A DNA stretch of 39,336 nucleotides from Pseudoalteromonas prydzensis (GTDB lineage Bacteria > Pseudomonadota > Gammaproteobacteria > Enterobacterales > Alteromonadaceae), in the NCBI RefSeq assembly GCF_011050055.1, contig NZ_DRGM01000189.1, forward strand, positions 1 through 39,336. The letters run 5' to 3'. The notes under the pieces are model-generated. The model worked only from the letters and a program-made list of their open reading frames with translations, was not told the DNA's origin and searched no databases. Positions 17,201 through 25,294 of the stretch are shown here, one piece after another. Position 1 is the stretch's first letter. Each line of letters begins with the position of its first letter. The translations under genes were made by a program, and so were the position numbers.

Positions 17201-17495
17201 AGCTGCCGATGCGCTGTTAGCCGATTGGTTTGCTTTGTATAAAGCGTTACGACAAGCTCCGGTGGCGTTTTTTCCGGTTAGTGGTTATGAATACATTAAA
17301 AGCGGCGGTGATATAAACAAAGCAATGAGTAAATTTAGCCCGCAATACATTGGCCGTGGCGAGGGGGAAGACCCTTATATTCGCTTAACCGTGCAGTCGT
17401 TAGCCGATTGCCAAGACGAATTTATAAAGTGGAGCGAGCAACTGCTGGCACCATTATTTGCTCATGCCATGGAGAGTGACTATGCAAGCGCTTAA
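14211..17495 (+). CDS. recC: Exodeoxyribonuclease V gamma subunit RecC
   Basis: The Chi-recognising and scaffold subunit of the RecBCD helicase-nuclease that processes double-strand ends for recombination and degrades foreign linear DNA. It is 1094 aa (E. coli 1122). The sequence follows E. coli RecC throughout: VLVQSPGMSQWLK, IDFPLP-type VDFPLPSSFIWQLY, PKESAFNK, GNPLLSSWGKLGRDY, LTPKDIIVMMPDV, NFCTLMPMRAVPFKVVCMLG and the C-terminal YIGRGEGEDPYIRL. The ATG at 14211 gives MLNIIQSNRMEAL, matching the E. coli N-terminus. It is followed by recB (14-base overlap) and recD; the ptrA gene found between recC and recB in E. coli is absent. Confidence 0.96.
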   Translation: MLNIIQSNRMEALQAQFHQLLKLNPLPSVFDKEVVLVQSPGMSQWLKIGLSEQLGIAAQVDFPLPSSFIWQLYQQLLPNVPKESAFNKPNLAWKLFAILPSCIDEPLYLPLKTYLAGDSDGQKTFALCEKIADVYDQYLMYRPHWIATWDSGVDKLDDVDISIAPWQPDLWRRIVEHSKELGQSQFHRANMQGKLLSALELMDASLLPKRINLFGISAIASSQLEVFTALSQKTEVNLFFFNPSAHYWGDVVDEKTAAKITAKYAIKPLLDAQSKPEQDYYFIGNPLLSSWGKLGRDYFEQLVQLDANWLDGFIDAFDDSLLGQIQSEIYQLAFKGESLSEDKAWFINEQGKLPISCDDTSITLSDCHTPLREVERLHDYLLNLFNQNKHLTPKDIIVMMPDVGTYSPYIEAVFGGAQHERFIPYALADLAIEQEKPVLSSFASLANLPFSRFGVSDILDLLQVSQIAEKFSVEAHEYEQIQYWLERVGVKWGINAEHKHSFDLPAIELNTWQHGLNRLLLGIAQRDEQCPYRGIYSADEVEGMALDTLNKLVHFIDVLQHYKEQLSPDDTLINKAAILANLLTEIYESDSDDSWDLLVLQNVLDELKKHHDNGDYNQAVSQRIVSYLIKQGIQEKGVGQRFLVGQVNFCTLMPMRAVPFKVVCMLGLNDADYPRTVQPIGFDLVPYSKKQKGDRSRKLDDRYLFLEALLSARDNLYMSYIGRSCFDNQPRMPSTLVSELLEYIGRSFVYAEQVDKKLPESLITQQHLQPFNSQYYQPSLNHTLQSDHSYNPIWLPTAPIMPEPATALNVSAPEQLDLDVFIRSVCHAQESFYQQSLGLRLPQFNEVAKDEEPFSLDALKRYFYLDEILQANINEQPLSTAQILQRGDLPQANVGDIIYDSMQHRVDALAGQVKEQIKGGKSEPIEVKLILESTQVEGWLNQVYLQKQVFYRSASIKAKDLIKGFIYHLAAQSMQQNVETLLLGLDKQISFAPLSKAAADALLADWFALYKALRQAPVAFFPVSGYEYIKSGGDINKAMSKFSPQYIGRGEGEDPYIRLTVQSLADCQDEFIKWSEQLLAPLFAHAMESDYASA

Positions 17496-20400
17496 CCCAC
17501 TCACTATGCCGCTAACAGGGCAAAGCCTGATTGAAGCCAGTGCCGGTACCGGTAAAACCTATACCATAACGGGTTTATATTTACGCTATTTACTTGGTAT
17601 GCAAAACGCTGATGAACGCACTGCAGCCGTTAATGTGCCGCTCAGTGTTGAGCAAATATTGGTGGTGACGTTTACCGATGCCGCCACCCAAGAAATTAAA
17701 GACAGGGTGCGCAGCCGTATTATTGCCGCCCGCGATGCCTTGCTTGGTCAAGACCCTGATGATGAGCTGATAAGCGGCGTAATTGCTGCAATTGACGATA
17801 AACACCGTGCCTTTGACTTACTCGATGCGGCGGCTAAATCAATGGACGAAGCGGCAATTTTTACCATACATGGTTTTTGCCAACGGATGCTTAAACAGCA
17901 TGCGTTTGAATCTGGCGTGGCGTTTAATTTAGAATTTATCCTCGATGAGCGCGATATTCTGCTTGAGACCATTAAAGATTTTTGGCGTGCATTTGTATAC
18001 CCGCTAGATAAAGAAAAAACCGATGCCATATTAAAAGTGTTCGCCGCGCCAGAGCAGTTGTTCTCACAGGTGTCGAGTATTTTAAATAAAGGCAATGCGC
18101 AGATCACACCACAAATAAAGTTAGACGATGTGTGGCAAGCCCGCGAGCAATATTTAGCAAAAGTACCCAGCTTTAAAAAAGCCTGTTTAGAGAGCGAGTT
18201 TATCGCTGCAATTAAAAGTTCAGGGCTGAGTGGTTCAAAAACACCGGCGCGTAAAGGCAGCTTACAAGCGCTGGAAGAATTTTGTTTAGGCGACGAGGCT
18301 TTTTTTGAGTTTGGCACCAGCAAATATTCGTTTGCGGTGTGGGGCAGCGATAGTCTCAGCGATGCCAGCAATTATAAAAAAAATCAGCCGTTATTTACTC
18401 ATCCGCTAATTGCACAATTTGATGAGCTCGCAAGACTCTTATCTATAGTGAATCAAGGCTTAGCGATAGCGATTGTGCAACATGCTGCAAGCTGGGTAAA
18501 AACCGCGATTGTTAAGCGCAAGCAAGAGCAAAGCGTGATCACCCCAGATGATTTACTCAGTAACTTACACAGTGCACTGGGTAGCGAGCAAGGCGATACA
18601 TTGGCGCAAAAAATAGCGCTGTTGTTTCCGGTGGCGATGATTGATGAGTTTCAAGATACCGATCCCATTCAGTACGGCATTTTTAGTAAAATTTATGGCC
18701 AAGAAAATACCACCCTCGCCATGATTGGCGACCCAAAACAGGCTATTTATGGCTTTAGGGGCGCGGATATTTTTACTTACATTGGTGCAAAGCAGGCGGT
18801 CGTAAACGAGCAGCAATTTACCTTAGGCACTAACTTTCGCTCCAGTAGCGATGTAGTACAAAGCGTAAACCAGCTATTTGGTAAACACGCTAATAGCTTT
18901 ATTTATAATGACGCCATTCCATTTAACCCAGTCGCAGCACAAGGTAAAAAAGCCGATAAGTCATTTTTACTCGATGGCAAGCCTGCCACTGCATTTGAAT
19001 TTTGCGTGTTCGAAGACAGCACCGCAGATGAAAAAAACAAACCAACCAGCAAAGGCTTTGGTCAGCAACAATTAGCGCAGTATTTTGCCAATAAAATAGT
19101 CACCTTGCTGGAGCAAGCTGCCCAAGGGCGAGCTTGTATTGGTACAACACCTATTACAGCTGCCGATATTTGTATTTTGGTGCGCGATCGTGTTGAAGCA
19201 CAAATCATGAAAAAAGCCTTGAGCGAGGCGCATATTGCCAGCGTCTATTTGTCTCGTGATAGCGTGTTTAATCAAGAGTTAAGCCACCATTTACTGAATT
19301 TTTTAACTGCTTTACACGGTCAGTATGATGAATCGCTACTGCGCGGGGTATTAGCAGGGCCGTTATTTTGCCTCAGTTATAACGCCATATATGCGTTGCA
19401 TGAAGACGAAACCCAGTGGCAACAGTATTTAAGCTTTTTTGCCACCTTGAGCGAAATTTGGCACAAACAAGGTGCCATGGCGATGATGGAACATCTCCTT
19501 AGCCATAATCAGCTTAGTGCTAAATGGCAGGGCTTAGGCTATAACGTTGAACGTTGGTTAACTGACTTTAGGCATTTGGCTGAAATACTCCAGCAAAAGC
19601 AAATTGAGCTGGAAGGCACACTGCGTTTACTGCGTTGGTTTGCGCAAAAGGTTAGCCAGCAAGACGGCGAAGCGGTGCAAGTGCGCTTAGAAAGTGACGC
19701 TAACTTAGTTAAAATAGTCACTATGCACGCGTCAAAAGGGCTTGAATATCCGCTGGTGTTTATGCCGTTTGCCAGTGGCTTTAGGGAAACTAAAGACGCG
19801 CTTTATCATCAAGACGGTAAGCTGATTTACGATTTAAGTAAAAGTGAAGGGGCGCTAGAAAAAGCCCAACAAGAACGTTTAGCAGAAGACTTACGGTTAT
19901 TGTATGTTGCACTTACCCGTGCTGTGCATTTTTGTGCCATTGGTATGTATAACCTTGGCCAAGGACAAAGCAGCCGCTTAGCAATACAAAGTAGCTCATT
20001 AGGGCATGTATTATTTGCAGGCTTAGACATTACCAGCAGCCAAGTGTGGCGTGAGCATTTGCAAGCGTTTTGTGCTGCAAACCACGCAATGGGCTATCAT
20101 CAATTTAACTCAGAGCAACTTGCCGAGCAGGGCGTATTAACGTTTACCAGCAGCAAAGCTGCCAGTGAAACACTCACTGTTAATCAGGTTAATGCCCGTA
20201 TTGAACGTAATTGGCGCGCCACCAGTTTTAGTGCCTTGAGTTTTAAAAAGTACACCGATCATATAGAGCCTGGGCGCAGCGATGAAGATCACGAAAAAGA
20301 CGAGTTTGCTGCTCAGCAAGATGCAGTTCTGTCACCATATAGCTTCCCGAAAGGTGCAAAACCTGGTAGTTGTTTACATGAAATTTTTGAACAACTCGAT

Positions 20401-21057
20401 TTTACCCAGCCAGCAGTTCACCCGACTAACGCAGAGCAAAGCTTAGCTGCTGTGGTTGAGCGCAGTTTAAAAAAATACCACATTAGCGAGCAGTGGCAAA
20501 CAACCACTGAGCAATGGGTGCTTGATGCACTAAGTTGCCCATTGAACGAACAAGGCTTGAGCCTTGGCGTGTTAACCCCGCAGCAATGTTTAGTGGAGAT
20601 GGAATTTAACTTGCCATTGAGTCACTTATCAGCCAAGCAATTAAATGCGGTATTAATTAAAGAGTTTGCTTTTAATCAAAGCCGGTTGGATTTTTATGAT
20701 GTCAAAGGCCTGCTTAAAGGCTTTGTTGATTTAATATTTTGCTATGACGATCAGTATTATATTTTAGATTACAAATCAAATTACTTAGGTAGCCAAGCAA
20801 GTGACTACGAGCAAGATGCCCTAGAGCAAGCAATGAGTAGCCATCAGTATCATTTACAGTATTTAATTTATACCGTGGCTTTGCATCGGTTATTAAAACA
20901 ACGGCTACCTAATTACCGCATAGAGCAACATTTAGGCGGCGTGTATTACACCTTTTTACGCGGCATGAGCGAGGGTAAAGGCGTGTATTTTAAAAAGCTA
21001 ACCACAGCACAAGTGCTGATCTTAGATGGCTTGTTTAGTGAAGGAACCATGTTATGA
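17482..21057 (+). CDS. recB: Exodeoxyribonuclease V beta subunit RecB
   Basis: The 3'-5' SF1A helicase and nuclease subunit of RecBCD. It is 1191 aa (E. coli 1180). Walker A is in IEASAGTGKTYTI (about residues 15-28), Walker B in MIDEFQDTD (near 388), and the helicase motifs GDPKQAIYGFRGAD and TMHASKGLEYP follow. The C-terminal nuclease keeps its active-site set: H966, D1083, D1096 and K1098 (DYKSN), equivalent to E. coli H956, D1067, D1080 and K1082, so it should cut DNA and load RecA. The ATG at 17482 has GGAGAG at 17471-17476 and lies within the end of recC. An ATGA overlap links it to recD. Confidence 0.96.
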   Translation: MQALNPLTMPLTGQSLIEASAGTGKTYTITGLYLRYLLGMQNADERTAAVNVPLSVEQILVVTFTDAATQEIKDRVRSRIIAARDALLGQDPDDELISGVIAAIDDKHRAFDLLDAAAKSMDEAAIFTIHGFCQRMLKQHAFESGVAFNLEFILDERDILLETIKDFWRAFVYPLDKEKTDAILKVFAAPEQLFSQVSSILNKGNAQITPQIKLDDVWQAREQYLAKVPSFKKACLESEFIAAIKSSGLSGSKTPARKGSLQALEEFCLGDEAFFEFGTSKYSFAVWGSDSLSDASNYKKNQPLFTHPLIAQFDELARLLSIVNQGLAIAIVQHAASWVKTAIVKRKQEQSVITPDDLLSNLHSALGSEQGDTLAQKIALLFPVAMIDEFQDTDPIQYGIFSKIYGQENTTLAMIGDPKQAIYGFRGADIFTYIGAKQAVVNEQQFTLGTNFRSSSDVVQSVNQLFGKHANSFIYNDAIPFNPVAAQGKKADKSFLLDGKPATAFEFCVFEDSTADEKNKPTSKGFGQQQLAQYFANKIVTLLEQAAQGRACIGTTPITAADICILVRDRVEAQIMKKALSEAHIASVYLSRDSVFNQELSHHLLNFLTALHGQYDESLLRGVLAGPLFCLSYNAIYALHEDETQWQQYLSFFATLSEIWHKQGAMAMMEHLLSHNQLSAKWQGLGYNVERWLTDFRHLAEILQQKQIELEGTLRLLRWFAQKVSQQDGEAVQVRLESDANLVKIVTMHASKGLEYPLVFMPFASGFRETKDALYHQDGKLIYDLSKSEGALEKAQQERLAEDLRLLYVALTRAVHFCAIGMYNLGQGQSSRLAIQSSSLGHVLFAGLDITSSQVWREHLQAFCAANHAMGYHQFNSEQLAEQGVLTFTSSKAASETLTVNQVNARIERNWRATSFSALSFKKYTDHIEPGRSDEDHEKDEFAAQQDAVLSPYSFPKGAKPGSCLHEIFEQLDFTQPAVHPTNAEQSLAAVVERSLKKYHISEQWQTTTEQWVLDALSCPLNEQGLSLGVLTPQQCLVEMEFNLPLSHLSAKQLNAVLIKEFAFNQSRLDFYDVKGLLKGFVDLIFCYDDQYYILDYKSNYLGSQASDYEQDALEQAMSSHQYHLQYLIYTVALHRLLKQRLPNYRIEQHLGGVYYTFLRGMSEGKGVYFKKLTTAQVLILDGLFSEGTML

Positions 21058-22988
21058 ACACCGAACAACAAACTAGTCCTGTAATAGTGCCATTACTGGA
21101 TTATTTGCTCAGTGAAAATCGTGTGCGCATGGTTGATATAAAACTAGCGGAATTACTTTGTGAACATCAACATGATGATGTTTTTTACCTGATTTTATTG
21201 CTCAGTAATGCTCAGCAAAGCCAGCATAGCTGCTTAACGCTGAACGAACTTGATTGGCAAAACCCGTTTAATTTACGCCAAGCAGAGTTTAGCCCGCTGG
21301 TACTAAGCGTGCCAGATAGTTTAAGCCCATTTAATGATGGCTTTAGCACCGAGCAGGCACTTATTTGCTTACAAAACCATGCCAGTGTTGGCCCTGAAAA
21401 ACCCTTGTTGTTATTTGATAACCGACTGTATTTTGCCCGCCTCGCAGGGTACGAGCATACCCTTGCACAACGTTTATTACAGATGAGCCAACAAACGGTG
21501 ACGGTTGATAACCACGCACTCGCGCAGTTGCTTGAACGCTACTTTCCAACGGAGCAAACCGATAGCACTGATCCGCAAAAAATAGACTGGCAAAAAGTAG
21601 CCTGTGCGATGGCCGCTACAAAAGGGTTTAGTGTGATCACTGGTGGCCCAGGCACAGGTAAAACCACCACAGTGACTAAATTATTAGCGATATTGCAGTC
21701 ACTTTATCAACATGCCCCCTTGAGTATTAAGCTGGTGGCACCGACTGGTAAAGCCGCAGCACGATTAAGTGAATCAATACTTGGCGCAAAAGACAAACTC
21801 ACTAATATTCCTGAGCACATAAAAACCTTGATACCGCAAAGTGCGCAGACGATTCACCGTTTACTCGGGGTTAAACCCTTTACTAATAAATTTAGGCATT
21901 CAACGGCCAACCCGCTGCACCTTGACTTGTTGATCATCGACGAAGCCTCGATGGTGGATTTATCCTTGATGGCAAAACTCATTGAAGCATTGCCAGCTCA
22001 CGCGCGGTTAATTTTATTGGGTGATAAAGACCAACTTGCCTCGGTAGATACCGGCAGTGTAATGAGCGACCTATGCCAAGGCTTAGTGCTTGACCAAACA
22101 CCAAGTTATTCTGTTGAGCGCTGCGCAGAGCTGAATCAACTGTGTTTTAACGGCGCAGATAAACTGCAAAGTAACCCAAGTGATTTTAAACTCGCTGATT
22201 GTATTGCATTTTTACAGCACAGTTATCGCTTTGATGCAAAAAGCGGTATTGGCCAATTAGCACAAGCGGTGAATACCAACAACAGTGGCAAGCTCAATTA
22301 CGTAGAGCAAGAGGTAAACAGCGGCGCATTTAAAGACGTGATCTTTGATTATGATTTAGTCAGCCAACCACTTGATAAACTGGTGCAAAGTGCCGCCAGT
22401 AAATACGCCGAGTATCTGCAATTAATTGCTCAGCAAGCAACCTGTGCTGCAGTACATAAAGCCTTTGCCAGCTACCAATTACTAGCCGCCGTGCGCGAAG
22501 GTGATTATGGCGTAAATAACTTAAATCACCGTATTGAGAAGCAACTTGCTCAACAAGGCTTAATAACCCTAAATCCTGATCAGCGCCATTACGTGGGCAT
22601 GCCGATCATGATTGCACAAAATGACTATCAGCTAAAATTATTTAATGGTGATATAGGTATTTTAATGCTCGATGAAAACGGCCAATTAAAAGCAGTATTT
22701 ATCGACGAGCAGGGCAGTGAACGGGCATTTTCGCCAGCGCGATTGCCCGCCCACGACAAAGTGTATGTCATGACCATTCACAAATCACAAGGCTCTGAAT
22801 TTACTTACACCGCTATGGTACTGCCACCAGCAAATCAAGCAACCGCAGGCATCAATCGTCAGTTAGTTTACACCGGCATCACCCGCGCCAAAAACACCTT
22901 CGAACTTGTCGCCGACAAAAAAGTGTTATTAATGGCCATGAATAAATCAGTAAGCAGAGCATCAGGGCTGTATGAGAGGTTAACGTAA
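21054..22988 (+). CDS. recD: Exodeoxyribonuclease V alpha subunit RecD
   Basis: The 5'-3' SF1B helicase subunit of RecBCD. It is 644 aa (E. coli 608). Walker A GGPGTGKTT is at 197-205, Walker B LLIIDEASMVD around D296, then GDKDQLASVDTG and the C-terminal motif VMTIHKSQGSEF with VYTGITRAK. The start ATG overlaps the recB stop (ATGA), indicating coupling and equal dosage of subunits. No terminator was seen after it; a 199-base AT-rich gap leads to an accessory gene. Confidence 0.96.
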   Translation: MNTEQQTSPVIVPLLDYLLSENRVRMVDIKLAELLCEHQHDDVFYLILLLSNAQQSQHSCLTLNELDWQNPFNLRQAEFSPLVLSVPDSLSPFNDGFSTEQALICLQNHASVGPEKPLLLFDNRLYFARLAGYEHTLAQRLLQMSQQTVTVDNHALAQLLERYFPTEQTDSTDPQKIDWQKVACAMAATKGFSVITGGPGTGKTTTVTKLLAILQSLYQHAPLSIKLVAPTGKAAARLSESILGAKDKLTNIPEHIKTLIPQSAQTIHRLLGVKPFTNKFRHSTANPLHLDLLIIDEASMVDLSLMAKLIEALPAHARLILLGDKDQLASVDTGSVMSDLCQGLVLDQTPSYSVERCAELNQLCFNGADKLQSNPSDFKLADCIAFLQHSYRFDAKSGIGQLAQAVNTNNSGKLNYVEQEVNSGAFKDVIFDYDLVSQPLDKLVQSAASKYAEYLQLIAQQATCAAVHKAFASYQLLAAVREGDYGVNNLNHRIEKQLAQQGLITLNPDQRHYVGMPIMIAQNDYQLKLFNGDIGILMLDENGQLKAVFIDEQGSERAFSPARLPAHDKVYVMTIHKSQGSEFTYTAMVLPPANQATAGINRQLVYTGITRAKNTFELVADKKVLLMAMNKSVSRASGLYERLT

Positions 22989-23085
22989 GTTGAGCAAGCG
23001 AGTTAGCAAGAGTAAAGTTAGCGAGATTAGAGACAAGTGCGGTGTTTAGATTATTTACTAGCTTTAATATTATTGGTATTCATCA

Positions 23086-23139
23086 TATAAAATTAAATTA
23101 CGTTTTAATTTTATAATTGTATTGCTTAAATATACAATT
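23086..23139 (+). repeat. Two tandem AT-rich inverted repeats before the RelA/SpoT gene
   Basis: First repeat: TATAAAATTAAA (23086-23097) with its exact complement at 23104-23115, loop of six. Second: AATTGTAT (23115-23122) with ATACAATT (23132-23139), loop of nine. They lie 48-102 bases before the start codon and could be operators or leader hairpins. A chance origin in AT-rich DNA is possible, though a 12-bp perfect arm is long. Confidence 0.5.
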
Positions 23140-23187
23140 GATTACACTTATATTTTTAATATCGAATCTTGTGTCTAGGAGGTTTTT

Positions 23188-24222
23188 TTGAATCATTACC
23201 AAGAGAAGTTATGGAAAGAATCTCCAGAATTAATTCGAGGTTATTATGACAACATTGAACGCTATAAACGGCTATCTGAAGAAGTAGATTATATACTTAC
23301 AAATACTTTATCTATAAATGAGGTTGAAGTTGCATCGATTTCATCTAGAAGTAAATCAATAGAAAGTTTTTGCGAAAAGATATACAGAAAATCTTATAAA
23401 GATTCATTTAAATCAATAACTGATTTTGCTGCCGCGAGGGTAGTTTTCTTGTATGAGAAAGACCGTGCATCTATCGAGACAAAAATTGAACAATCATTTG
23501 ATATTATAGAAAAAGTCAATAAGGTTCAGCTTGATGACATAGAGCGTTTCGGTTATGGCGCCCTTCATTACATAGTTAAATTAAAGGCAAACTATGTTGG
23601 AGAGCGCTACAACGATATTAGGGACTTGAGATGTGAAATTCAAGTAAGGACTATTTTGCAAGATGCTTGGGCACTTGTTGCTCATCACTTAAGTTATAAA
23701 CAGGAATCTGATGTCCCTAAACACCTACGTAGAAAATTGAATGCACTTTCTGGGCTATTTGAAACTGCGGATGATCAGTTTCAGCATATAAGAGATGCTC
23801 GTGAGGATTATCAACAAAAGCTTAAAGGTGCTATAGACGATAGCGATAATATTGTAATGACCCAAGAAATAGAAATAGATAGTTTAATCGCGTTTCTAAA
23901 GTGGAAACACCCAGACCGTGTACTAGATGAAACTTTAGAGCTATCAGAACTGGTTGCAGAAATAAAGTTTTGTGGTGTGAACACGTTGCAACAGCTTCAA
24001 GTTATCTTAAATAAAACTGAAAAAGCATGTCAAGCGTTTGAAGCTGCTTACCCACCATATGACCCGGAAAAACAGGAAAACTGTAAATACTCGGCTACGG
24101 GATCTGTTAGGCAGGCTTTAGAGTTCTTATCTGAAGACTTTATTAATCGGTTTGAAGCTCCTTTTGCTGAAAGTGTTAAAAGTAGAAAAAATGAGTTTAA
24201 ACATTTAGTAGAAAAAACATAA
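23188..24222 (+). CDS. RelA/SpoT-synthetase-domain protein, stand-alone
   Basis: 344 aa. Residues 45-175 form a RelA/SpoT nucleotidyl pyrophosphotransferase domain: RSKS (R54, K56) for ATP, ITDFAAARVV (D79, R84), the G-loop FGYGALHYIV (Y123, H127) and CEIQVRTILQDAWA (E150, R154), then HHLSYK. These are the catalytic residues, so it should be active. There is no HD hydrolase, TGS or ACT domain. The helical C-terminal part (about 200-344) is unrecognised. It might make (p)ppGpp or a related alarmone, or be a toxic small alarmone synthetase; no antitoxin gene is adjacent. It starts at a TTG five bases after a perfect AGGAGG (23177-23182). It looks AT-richer than recBCD, suggesting acquisition. 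Confidence 0.85.
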   Translation: MNHYQEKLWKESPELIRGYYDNIERYKRLSEEVDYILTNTLSINEVEVASISSRSKSIESFCEKIYRKSYKDSFKSITDFAAARVVFLYEKDRASIETKIEQSFDIIEKVNKVQLDDIERFGYGALHYIVKLKANYVGERYNDIRDLRCEIQVRTILQDAWALVAHHLSYKQESDVPKHLRRKLNALSGLFETADDQFQHIRDAREDYQQKLKGAIDDSDNIVMTQEIEIDSLIAFLKWKHPDRVLDETLELSELVAEIKFCGVNTLQQLQVILNKTEKACQAFEAAYPPYDPEKQENCKYSATGSVRQALEFLSEDFINRFEAPFAESVKSRKNEFKHLVEKT

Positions 24223-24267
24223 CAAACCTTTTTCGGCCGCTTCTAGACACAGGCGGCCACTTATAAA

Positions 24268-24774
24268 TCAATAAATTAACTCACCAATACTCGCTCTAAT
24301 ATCTGCAATGGTGATAAACAATTTGTTATCTGCGTCTTTAAATGAAGTGAATCCATATTTTTCATAGAAATTAGCAGCACCTTCTTTTGCGTCAACAATG
24401 ACGATAGGAAAGGCGATAGTTTCACTTGCTATTAATAGTTTTTTTAGTGCATCAACTAACAGCCATTCACCGAAACCTTGGCCTTTATATCTATGATCGA
24501 TTGTTAAACGTGCGATTAAACCACCGGAAGTTACACTGTGATGCTTTTTTTGTAATTTACCGGGTAAATCTGGAAGATTAATTGCTGTCATTGTTAATGT
24601 ATAAAAACCAATGATGTGTTCAGGGCATTGCTTATCCTCAAGCACAAATGTACGCGTATTGTCTTTCTTAGCTTGTTGGCTTGCCATAACCTTTAAGTAA
24701 TTATTGAGTGCGACAATACCGCAGTCAAAACGGCTTCGGTCATGCTTAGTTTTGTCTAATTGGACAGTATCCAT
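24268..24774 (-). CDS. GNAT-type toxin of a TacAT-like toxin-antitoxin system
   Basis: 168 aa, a single acetyltransferase domain of the kind that acetylates the amino acid on charged tRNA and blocks translation. The acetyl-CoA loop is RYKGQGFG (95-102), followed by LLVDALKK, IVIVDAKEGAANFYEKYGF with Y140, the same position as the catalytic tyrosine of TacT as I recall. It is directly downstream of a DUF1778 antitoxin gene, whose stop codon shares one base with its start (TAATG). The target tRNA cannot be predicted here. Confidence 0.9.
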   Translation of the reverse strand: MDTVQLDKTKHDRSRFDCGIVALNNYLKVMASQQAKKDNTRTFVLEDKQCPEHIIGFYTLTMTAINLPDLPGKLQKKHHSVTSGGLIARLTIDHRYKGQGFGEWLLVDALKKLLIASETIAFPIVIVDAKEGAANFYEKYGFTSFKDADNKLFITIADIRASIGELIY

Positions 24775-25046
24775 TATTGAGTTTTATTTTTATAACGAGT
24801 AGCTGCACTTTGTAATTTACTATTTGGTTTTGCTGGTTGGTCTAACGCGGCCATTAAAGTCATGGTATCTTGCTGACTTAATTGTAGGGCACGCTCACGT
24901 TCCATAATCGTTTTTGCTTTTTCAACAGCAGAACTCAGCACAAACGAATTAATACTAGACATGCCAGCAATAGCCGCGGCTTGTGATAGCAGTTCTTGTG
25001 TATCAATATCTACACGCGCTGTAATTCTAGGTAATGCAGTGCTCAT
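24774..25046 (-). CDS. DUF1778 ribbon-helix-helix antitoxin (TacA-like)
   Basis: 90 aa. The N-terminal ITARVDIDTQELLSQAAAIAGMSSINSFVLSSAVEKA pattern is a ribbon-helix-helix DNA-binding domain typical of DUF1778 antitoxins. The C-terminal tail (about 60-90, rich in Gln, Pro and Lys) would bind and neutralise the GNAT toxin. The start at 25046 is preferred over the ATG at 25058, because GGAG lies six bases before it and includes part of the upstream ATG codon. The gene precedes the toxin, as usual, and twin palindromes upstream suggest autoregulation by the complex. Confidence 0.9.
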   Translation of the reverse strand: MSTALPRITARVDIDTQELLSQAAAIAGMSSINSFVLSSAVEKAKTIMERERALQLSQQDTMTLMAALDQPAKPNSKLQSAATRYKNKTQ

Positions 25047-25061
25047 AATAATCTCCATTCA

Positions 25062-25131
25062 GTGTCAAAGTGGCACAAGCGAATTGTAGTATGATTTTTA
25101 TGCACTGGCAAGCTGCGTGCCATTATGGCAC
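25062..25131. promoter_or_regulatory. Twin operators of the toxin-antitoxin pair
   Basis: GTGTCAAAGTGGCAC (25062-25076) and GTGCCATTATGGCAC (25117-25131) share the layout GTGNCA-N3-TGGCAC. The second is a perfect palindrome and the first has one mismatch; centres are 55 bp apart. An extra TGGCA half site is at 25106-25110. They flank the likely promoter region upstream of the antitoxin gene. Confidence 0.65.
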
Positions 25132-25240
25132 ATGAATGGCGGAGCTAATAAGAGCTGAAATGTGTATTTTATATGATAGGTTTATTTAACAGTAAGCAAT
25201 CAATTGTGCTTGAAACAATTGGTGAAAAGAAGTTATCAAT

Positions 25241-25281
25241 AAAAAACATAGAGCATAAGTATTAGGCTGGCCCTTATGCTC
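25241..25281 (-). terminator. Terminator of the metallo-beta-lactamase-fold gene
   Basis: GAGCATAAG (25251-25259) and CTTATGCTC (25273-25281) form a 9-bp stem with a 13-base loop. On the minus strand it follows the stop codon by 13 bases and leads into TATG and a run of six T. Confidence 0.75.
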
Positions 25282-25294
25282 ATCGTGCCTATAT

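Noticed and set aside
17748..18371. 207-codon open frame on the minus strand within recB
   Set aside because: It is a shadow of the recB codons: Ser/Leu-rich translation, no ribosome site, and full overlap with conserved RecB.
14211..22988. Missing ptrA gene between recC and recB as an anomaly
   Set aside because: The ptrA insertion is a feature of enteric bacteria; contiguous recC-recB-recD is ordinary elsewhere.
24235..24258. GC-rich hairpin (GGCCGC/GCGGCC) between the RelA/SpoT gene and the toxin gene
   Set aside because: The stem is short and no T tract follows on either strand, so it is not called as a terminator.
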